NCBI GenBank assembly: GCA_002390205.1
Contig: DGOV01000127.1
Location: 1-12,387, forward strand
Direction of reading: 5' to 3'
Length of the DNA stretch: 12,387 nt
From: Proteobacteria bacterium UBA4457
Lineage (GTDB): Bacteria > Pseudomonadota > Gammaproteobacteria > Ga0077536
Shown: positions 7,221 through 12,387 of the stretch, in pieces
How positions within the stretch are numbered: position 1 is the stretch's first letter
Layout of the letters: the number at the start of each line of letters is the position of its first letter
The notes under the pieces: generated by a model
What the model saw: the letters and a program-made list of their open reading frames with translations, nothing else
Told to the model about the DNA's origin: nothing
The model's database searches: none
Position numbers and translations under genes: made by a program

Positions 7221-8624
7221 CTAGTTGAGCTCACGAAGACGCGGATCAAAAGCATCCCTGACAGCATCTGCAAATATATTCGCGGCTAAAACAAGGACAA
7301 ACATAAAGATAAATGCTGCAAAAAGAGACCACCATACTACCGGTTCACGAGCTAATTCCAGTCTCGCCCCATTGATCATATTACCCCAAGATTCCATACT
7401 AGGATCAACGCCAATATTTAGGTATGACAAAGCGGCTTCGGCTAATACTAGTCCACTGAAATCCAGTACTATTGATATAGTTACGATATGCATAACATTA
7501 GGGACTACATGTTTCCAAATAGTGGTCCAAGGTACTGCGCCAAATGCTCGAGATGCATCTATATAAGCGGATTCCCTAAGTTTCAGTGTTTCTGCTCTTA
7601 AATAACGACACAAGCCAGTCCAAGTAGTCACCCCCAATATAAGACATAAACACAGTAACCTGAGATCGGCTCGGGCGGTTACGCTAACAAACATCTCCGA
7701 ATGATTAGCTAAATAAACGTCCAACATCAAAGCAGACGCAGCTATTAGAAGCACACTCGGGATTGACGACAGAGTGGTATACATATACTGGATAGAATCA
7801 TCAACCCAACCTCCGAAGTAACCCGCAGACACGCCAAATATAACTGCAAACGGCAACATCACCAACGTAGTTAAAGTACCGATAATGAGCCCAGTGCGGG
7901 CACTTTTAAGAGACTGATACAAGATATCATTACCGACTTGATCAGTTCCGAGAACATGATAGTGAGGGCACAACTGCAGTCCTATCCCAACCAAGACAAA
8001 AATTATCCCAAATGATAGAAAAAAAGTCCGCCAAGACAGCGAAGATTGGCCCCGAATGATTTTCTTAACAATTCCTCGAATGGCTAGTTTCTGTATTCTA
8101 GACATCATAAATATGATGATGGCACAGAAAAAAATCCACCCGATTAATCCTTTTCCGACACCGACTACACTTCGATTTAGAATATCGTCTAATCGAGATG
8201 CGGGTTCCGACAGATGAGAGCCCGCATGCTTTAGTCGTGGATACTCGCGCACCATATAGCCATCTTCGTCTACCAAAGTTTCCTTCGCAAAAGCGTAGAT
8301 AGAAAATGGAGCTGAGTAAGTCTTTTCGGTTCCGGCAATAATAGAGCCTAACACAAGATCTAGAACACTCGTTATCCTCGTACTATGTTGAACATCGTTG
8401 CCGGAAGATGATTCTATCGTGGGATGAAAATGAACAGAATCCAGAATCGCTATCAGAAAATAGAAACTTAATACGACGACAGCACACATTGAAAATGGTC
8501 TCGACACAACCTGCTTCCAAGGACGAAACAAATGTTCATGCCTCAATGCGTAAATTCCATATACCAGCAAAATGGCTATCAGCAGGAAGAGCAAAATATC
8601 AGTAGTTAAAAAAACGAAAGACAT
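7221..8624 (-). CDS. Peptide ABC transporter permease (DppC/OppC/YejE type) with long N-terminal extension
   Basis: This is the second inner-membrane channel subunit of the importer. The C-terminal core is a standard DppC-like permease: HVLGTDQVGNDILYQSLKSART (223-244) is the family entry motif, the EAA loop that docks on the ATPase is at about 343-376 (ESAYIDASRAFG...), and the chain ends in FDPRLREL. At 467 residues it is well over the usual 290-340. The first 200 residues add membrane segments near 7-26, 45-62 and 158-176, with a hydrophilic stretch at about 63-157 that may lie in the periplasm. The gene begins 6 bp after the first permease gene, with only a weak ribosome site, suggesting translational coupling. 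Confidence 0.91.
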   Translation of the reverse strand: MSFVFLTTDILLFLLIAILLVYGIYALRHEHLFRPWKQVVSRPFSMCAVVVLSFYFLIAILDSVHFHPTIESSSGNDVQHSTRITSVLDLVLGSIIAGTEKTYSAPFSIYAFAKETLVDEDGYMVREYPRLKHAGSHLSEPASRLDDILNRSVVGVGKGLIGWIFFCAIIIFMMSRIQKLAIRGIVKKIIRGQSSLSWRTFFLSFGIIFVLVGIGLQLCPHYHVLGTDQVGNDILYQSLKSARTGLIIGTLTTLVMLPFAVIFGVSAGYFGGWVDDSIQYMYTTLSSIPSVLLIAASALMLDVYLANHSEMFVSVTARADLRLLCLCLILGVTTWTGLCRYLRAETLKLRESAYIDASRAFGAVPWTTIWKHVVPNVMHIVTISIVLDFSGLVLAEAALSYLNIGVDPSMESWGNMINGARLELAREPVVWWSLFAAFIFMFVLVLAANIFADAVRDAFDPRLRELN

Positions 8625-8630
8625 TATTTT

Positions 8631-9608
8631 CTATCTCAGACTAATTCTAGGGTCAACAAAAGTGTAAGAAATGTCCGTCAGGACAAGCCCTAGAATATAA
8701 AGCGCCGAACCCAGGAACACCATTGCGCGCACAATCGAAAAATCCTGAGATTGGATCGCTTCTATCGTATAACTACCTAACCCAGGAATACCGAAGAAGG
8801 CCTCTGTTATTAAACTTCCTAAGAAAAGAGAGGGTAAAAGCGCTACTACTCCAGTCAAAATCGGTATCATGCCGTTGCGAAGCACATGTACGTAGAAAAC
8901 TACTTTTTCAGAAAGACCTTTAGACCGTGCTGTCCGAACATAGTCTTGATTAACCTCTTCAAGGAAAATCGTTCGGTACCACCGTGTTCCGCTTCCCAAG
9001 CCACCTACTACTCCAACGACAACAGGGAGGATCAAAAACTTTATAGCTAAAAAACCGTCATCGAATCCGGAGATAGGTACGATTTTTAGTAGCTTACTAA
9101 ACAAATATTGCCCACCGATGATATAGAACAATCCTGAAACAGACATCATACACACGCACATAATCACAGCGAAAGTATCTAAATACGTCGCACGAAAAAA
9201 AGCGACTGCAAGCGCTAGACTAATCGTCAAAAACAACCCTAAGATAAGAATTGGCAAGGTAATCATTAGACTAGGCCACATCCTTTGCGATATGTCATAA
9301 CCAATATCACGCCCACTATCAGATTGACCAAAGTCAAACACGAATAACTTAACCGTCTTAGTGTAGAAAATGGTATCCAAGAGCTTACCTCTGCCTTGTT
9401 TTTCTGAGTTGTAAAACAATGGTCGATCATAACCACGCTCGCCTTTCCATTTCTCGATAGCATCAGTAGTTACATATTTATTTCCTAGATGAATACGCGC
9501 CATATCATCGGGCGAATTGACAACAAAAAACAAAAAAAACGTGATGATGTTAACGCCTAATAGGATTGGAAACGCATATAATAAACGACGTAATAAATAA
9601 TCACTCAT
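8631..9608 (-). CDS. Peptide ABC transporter permease (DppB/OppB/YejB type)
   Basis: This is the first inner-membrane channel subunit. Its 325 residues begin with the characteristic YLLRRLLYAFPILLGVNIITF helix (4-24). A loop with YDRPLFYN (60-67) recalls the conserved GLDxPL of this family. Further helices lie near 113-138, 144-172, 188-205, 246-270 and 291-312. The EAA loop DYVRTARSKGLS (222-233) contacts the ATPase, and the end is FVDPRISLR as in other DppB proteins. Its ATG overlaps the binding-protein stop as ATGA (9605-9608), the classic sign of coupled translation in one operon. Confidence 0.94.
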   Translation of the reverse strand: MSDYLLRRLLYAFPILLGVNIITFFLFFVVNSPDDMARIHLGNKYVTTDAIEKWKGERGYDRPLFYNSEKQGRGKLLDTIFYTKTVKLFVFDFGQSDSGRDIGYDISQRMWPSLMITLPILILGLFLTISLALAVAFFRATYLDTFAVIMCVCMMSVSGLFYIIGGQYLFSKLLKIVPISGFDDGFLAIKFLILPVVVGVVGGLGSGTRWYRTIFLEEVNQDYVRTARSKGLSEKVVFYVHVLRNGMIPILTGVVALLPSLFLGSLITEAFFGIPGLGSYTIEAIQSQDFSIVRAMVFLGSALYILGLVLTDISYTFVDPRISLR

Positions 9609-11746
9609 CGCACACGCGCCTTCTCTCTAGCGTGGTATACAAACCAAGCAGGTAAAGCCATGAGTATTAGAAAGAAAAGGCCGACAAGGCCTGGCCAAAT
9701 AATAGGGTCATTCCATTCTCTTCTTTTCTCCATTCTCTGGTAAGGGTCTATAGTTTTATACTTGAGAGTATTCCTGGCCATAAGATTAGGATCAGCATTC
9801 CCATACCAACCATGCTTCAGAACATAGCTGGTCGGATGGAACCCCCATATCCACGGAGCATCGCGTCTCAGAATTTCAACCATTTCATTAATTAGCTTTT
9901 CCCGAGCAAGAGAGTCTGGCATTGAACGGATCTGCAAGAATAGACTATCAAAATCTGAATTTTGATAGTTAACTGCATTTTCTCCTTGAGACGTAATCTT
10001 CGCATTTGCCCCATAAAGCAGGAATAGGAAATTTTCAGGATCTGGGTAGTCTGCATTCCAACCCCATGAAAAAATTTGCGCACTTCCCGTGCGCACCTTC
10101 TCTTGGAATCGATTGTAATCTGTCGCACGAACTACTAATTCTATACCTAGCTTTTCAAACTGTTTCCTATACCAGTTTAGCATCGCTTTACTTCCAGGTC
10201 CGGACGATACCGTATCAAAAAAAAGAGTTAAAGGTTCGCCAGTAGAGGAATCAATTCCATCTTGGTAGCCCGCCTGAACTAGCAGTTCTTGAGCTTCAGC
10301 TACCGATTTTCTAGACGGCTTGCCTTCAATCCAATCATAAACATAGTTGTTTATTCCTTCCTTGCCACCTAAATATCCAAAAATACCCGGGGGAAGAGGC
10401 CCTTGTGCAGCCTGTCCTCGCCCATTGGCAAAAATAGAAATTAATTCTTCATAATCAACGACTATAGATATAGCTCTTCTCAGTAAGCGAGATCGCTTAG
10501 AATCGCCGCCTAAAATAGGATCCACCATATTAAAGCCTAAATATGAAATAGAGCTTTTAGTGGACGTTAGGAGTTCAACTCCTTTTTTGCTCATATCATC
10601 AGTCAAGTGGGGCTCACCCGCAGAACTGAAGCTTATCGTTTGATCAAAACTCTCGGCAACCACACCAGACGAGTCATAGTAGCCTTGGATAAACTTAGTC
10701 CAAGCCGGAATAGATTCTTTTTCTAAGCTAAAATATGCCTTGTCTATAAATGGCATAATACTACCTGCCTGTGCATTCTTGTTTTCTTTAGCTCGTGAGT
10801 CCTCAGGAAAAACCTCCCCCCTAAAGTTTGGGTTACGCTCTAACACCATGCGTCGATTAGGATTGTTTTCCGTTAGCATATACGGACCAGTTCCCACAGG
10901 ATACCAATCAAGGGAAAGGTTTCTCTCCTGCATGCCAGGCTGATTGTAAAAAGCATCAGCCTCCCATGGAACCGGCGCAAAAAATGACATCGCCAGCCAG
11001 TAAACAAACTGAGGATATTTCCTCGTTAGTCTTATCTCGTAGGTGTAACGATCAATGACTTTAGCGCCTTCGAAACTAGTCTGGCGCAAAGCCAGTGGCT
11101 GATCCAACAGGTTCTGCGCTTCGAGCCTTTCGCCAAACGGCGCAAAGTCTTTAATATATCTCGCCATGAAGCCAGCAATTGGGGAGTGCTTAGAAGGTAG
11201 CATAAGCCGTTTTATTTGATAGACATAATCCTCTGCAATCAGTTCTCTCGATCCTGAAAGTTCAAAGTCACTCAATACCGAGACCCTATCTAAGTCGAGC
11301 CTACTAAGCCCATGGTAGGCATATTGACCATCTTTATCCTTCGCAAGAGATGGGTGAGGCTGAAACTGAATACCTTTCTTAACGTTAATGCGGTAAACCA
11401 CTTCCGCGATTTCAGAATCAGTAGCATCAGTCCCGACAACTTCTCCGTTTGCATTCAGATAAAGTGGCTCCGGCATTCGCTCGGCAGTCAATGGAACTAA
11501 GCTATATGGCCTATCAAAAAAATGGTACTGTACGACAGGTTCATATATTTGAGCGGTAAATATGGCCTCGCCCTCGCTGTAAGATGACACAGGGTCGAGA
11601 TGTTTAGGGCGCTCTGAGAATGAGCTATAGTAGGTATTAGAGGTGCTATCCTTGGAAGGATATGGATTGTTCCAAGGGTTTTCGCCGCAAGCCGAAAGAA
11701 TCATGAGTAGACACCCTAAATAGCGCCAACGGAAATTTAATGTCAT
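9605..11746 (-). CDS. Peptide ABC transporter substrate-binding protein (SBP_bac_5), lipobox plus C-terminal membrane anchor
   Basis: This extracytoplasmic receptor would deliver peptides or similar solutes to the permeases. From the ATG at 11744-11746 it has 713 residues. Residues 1-20 are a lipoprotein signal ending LSAC, with C20 the likely lipidated Cys. Family 5 landmarks include the lead DPVSSYSEGEAIFTAQIYEP, PVGTGPYML before NPNRRMVLERNPNFRGE, and WGWNADYPDPENFLFLLYG near the C-terminal lobe. Unusually, the chain ends with a hydrophobic helix (about 682-703, IIWPGLVGLFFLILMALPAWFV) and a basic tail, so it may be anchored at both ends. The frame stays open to 11818, but the extra 24 residues would spoil the signal peptide, and TAAGG sits 6 nt before the chosen ATG. 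At 713 residues it is longer than typical DppA/OppA (about 535) or YejA (about 600). Confidence 0.9.
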   Translation of the reverse strand: MTLNFRWRYLGCLLMILSACGENPWNNPYPSKDSTSNTYYSSFSERPKHLDPVSSYSEGEAIFTAQIYEPVVQYHFFDRPYSLVPLTAERMPEPLYLNANGEVVGTDATDSEIAEVVYRINVKKGIQFQPHPSLAKDKDGQYAYHGLSRLDLDRVSVLSDFELSGSRELIAEDYVYQIKRLMLPSKHSPIAGFMARYIKDFAPFGERLEAQNLLDQPLALRQTSFEGAKVIDRYTYEIRLTRKYPQFVYWLAMSFFAPVPWEADAFYNQPGMQERNLSLDWYPVGTGPYMLTENNPNRRMVLERNPNFRGEVFPEDSRAKENKNAQAGSIMPFIDKAYFSLEKESIPAWTKFIQGYYDSSGVVAESFDQTISFSSAGEPHLTDDMSKKGVELLTSTKSSISYLGFNMVDPILGGDSKRSRLLRRAISIVVDYEELISIFANGRGQAAQGPLPPGIFGYLGGKEGINNYVYDWIEGKPSRKSVAEAQELLVQAGYQDGIDSSTGEPLTLFFDTVSSGPGSKAMLNWYRKQFEKLGIELVVRATDYNRFQEKVRTGSAQIFSWGWNADYPDPENFLFLLYGANAKITSQGENAVNYQNSDFDSLFLQIRSMPDSLAREKLINEMVEILRRDAPWIWGFHPTSYVLKHGWYGNADPNLMARNTLKYKTIDPYQRMEKRREWNDPIIWPGLVGLFFLILMALPAWFVYHAREKARVR

Positions 11747-11752
11747 AGAAAA

Positions 11753-11757
11753 CCTTA
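11753..11757 (-). promoter_or_regulatory. Ribosome binding site that fixes the binding-protein start
   Basis: TAAGG on the minus strand is 6 nt before the ATG at 11746. It supports this start over the upstream in-frame ATG at 11818, whose product would bury the lipobox behind an extra 24 residues. Confidence 0.6.
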
Positions 11758-11789
11758 CAATGTAGTTTATAAAATGAACATAAACTGAG

Positions 11790-11797
11790 ATTATAAT
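11790..11797. promoter_or_regulatory. Palindromic ATTATAAT, candidate -10 for both the ABC operon and fabI
   Basis: The 8 bp palindrome gives a perfect TATAAT on each strand: 11792-11797 toward fabI and 11790-11795 toward the binding-protein gene. It lies in the 117 bp divergent gap, about 66 bp from the fabI ATG and 43 bp from the other. No good -35 box is visible on either side. Another TATAAA (minus strand, 11766-11771) is a weaker option for the operon. Confidence 0.4.
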
Positions 11798-11863
11798 GCG
11801 GACAGGTATCAGGTACACGTCGAAAGATTAGAATAAACCAAAAAACAACGTGGTGAGTACATA

Positions 11864-12387
11864 ATGGGAATACTAAACGGTAAACGAGCTCTAATAGTAG
11901 GGATAGCTAGTAATAAGTCAATAGCATGGGGAATAGCGCAAGCAATGGCTCGCGAGGGAGCAGAAGTTGCTCTAACCTACCAAAATGACCGACTGAAACC
12001 TCGAGTCGAAGATTTTGCTAAACAGCTCGGTTCCGACGTTACGGTCCAGTGCGATGTCGCGAGCGATGCTGAAATTCAAAACGTGGCAAATTATGTTGAA
12101 AGCCGCTGGGGCTACCTAGATATTATGGTACATTCGCTGGCTTATGCGCCGAGAGAAGAACTACAGGGCAACTATCTAGACAGCGTTACTAGGGAAGGAT
12201 TCTCAATAGCCCATGAAATAAGCTCATACAGTTTTGCAGCTCTCGGACAGGTATTGCGGCCTCTAATGAAGGGTCGGAACAGTTCAATGCTAACACTTAG
12301 TTACTTGGGTGCCGTCAGAACAATGCCCAGTTACAACGTAATGGGTCTCGCAAAAGCAAGTTTGGAGGCAAATGTTAGATATATGGC
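11864..12387 (+). CDS. fabI: Enoyl-[acyl-carrier-protein] reductase FabI (3' end beyond window)
   Basis: This cytoplasmic short-chain dehydrogenase family enzyme reduces trans-2-enoyl-ACP with NADH in the last step of fatty-acid elongation. The 174 complete codons cover about two thirds of the usual 260 residues. The nucleotide-binding GIASNKSIAWGIA is at 13-25, CDVASD at 63-68 and HSLAYAP at 90-96. The catalytic tyrosines Y147 (SYLGA) and Y157 (YNVMG) and K164 (LAKASLEAN) all match E. coli FabI. The spacing and SYLGA...NVMGLAKASLEANVRYM sequence favour a beta/gammaproteobacterial FabI. A GGTGAG ribosome site lies 6 nt before the ATG. It is divergent from the peptide-transport operon; no other fatty-acid gene is in view. 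Confidence 0.96.
   Translation, partial: MGILNGKRALIVGIASNKSIAWGIAQAMAREGAEVALTYQNDRLKPRVEDFAKQLGSDVTVQCDVASDAEIQNVANYVESRWGYLDIMVHSLAYAPREELQGNYLDSVTREGFSIAHEISSYSFAALGQVLRPLMKGRNSSMLTLSYLGAVRTMPSYNVMGLAKASLEANVRYM

Noticed and set aside
11747..11818. Upstream ATG extending the binding protein by 24 residues
   Set aside because: It would place a second hydrophobic stretch before the lipobox, has no ribosome site and would consume the divergent promoter region.

Overview
The window reads as chromosomal DNA of a Gram-negative proteobacterium that is moderately AT-rich and uses the standard code, since TGA ends at least three of its genes. The FabI active-site region (SYLGA..., then YNVMGLAKASLEAN) and the peptide-transporter set point to a gammaproteobacterium. 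A marine or uncultured lineage is plausible but is only inferred. I see no phage, insertion sequence, CRISPR, tRNA or rRNA.

Layout. (1) 1-816, minus strand: the start of an HMG-CoA lyase family gene, cut by the window edge. (2) 950-2865, plus strand: glutathione reductase (gor), then a 38 bp gap, then a signal-peptide-bearing peroxiredoxin. An in-frame TGA interrupts the peroxiredoxin exactly at its peroxidatic cysteine codon. A hairpin fitting the usual description of a bacterial SECIS element lies just behind that TGA, so the gene is read here as one 174-residue selenoprotein (Sec66). (3) 2895-11746, minus strand: six tightly packed genes. In transcription order they are a lipoprotein-like peptide-binding protein, two permeases, a fused double ATPase (YejABEF/Dpp/Opp class), a MATE efflux pump and a PrpF-family isomerase. 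(4) 11864-12387, plus strand: the start of fabI, divergent from the transporter operon and cut by the window edge.

How the genes work together. gor and the seleno-peroxiredoxin look like a small thiol/peroxide defence unit. However, Gor is cytoplasmic and the peroxiredoxin appears exported, so the electron donor is unclear. The ABC genes form a complete importer for peptides or peptide-like compounds. The MATE pump and PrpF-like isomerase are probably co-transcribed with it, but nothing in the sequence shows a shared substrate. Intergenic space is short; the two divergent junctions (817-949 and 11747-11863) carry the likely promoters.

The main result is the exported selenocysteine peroxiredoxin. 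An ordinary gene caller would split it into a 65-codon fragment and a 90-codon fragment, or call it a pseudogene.
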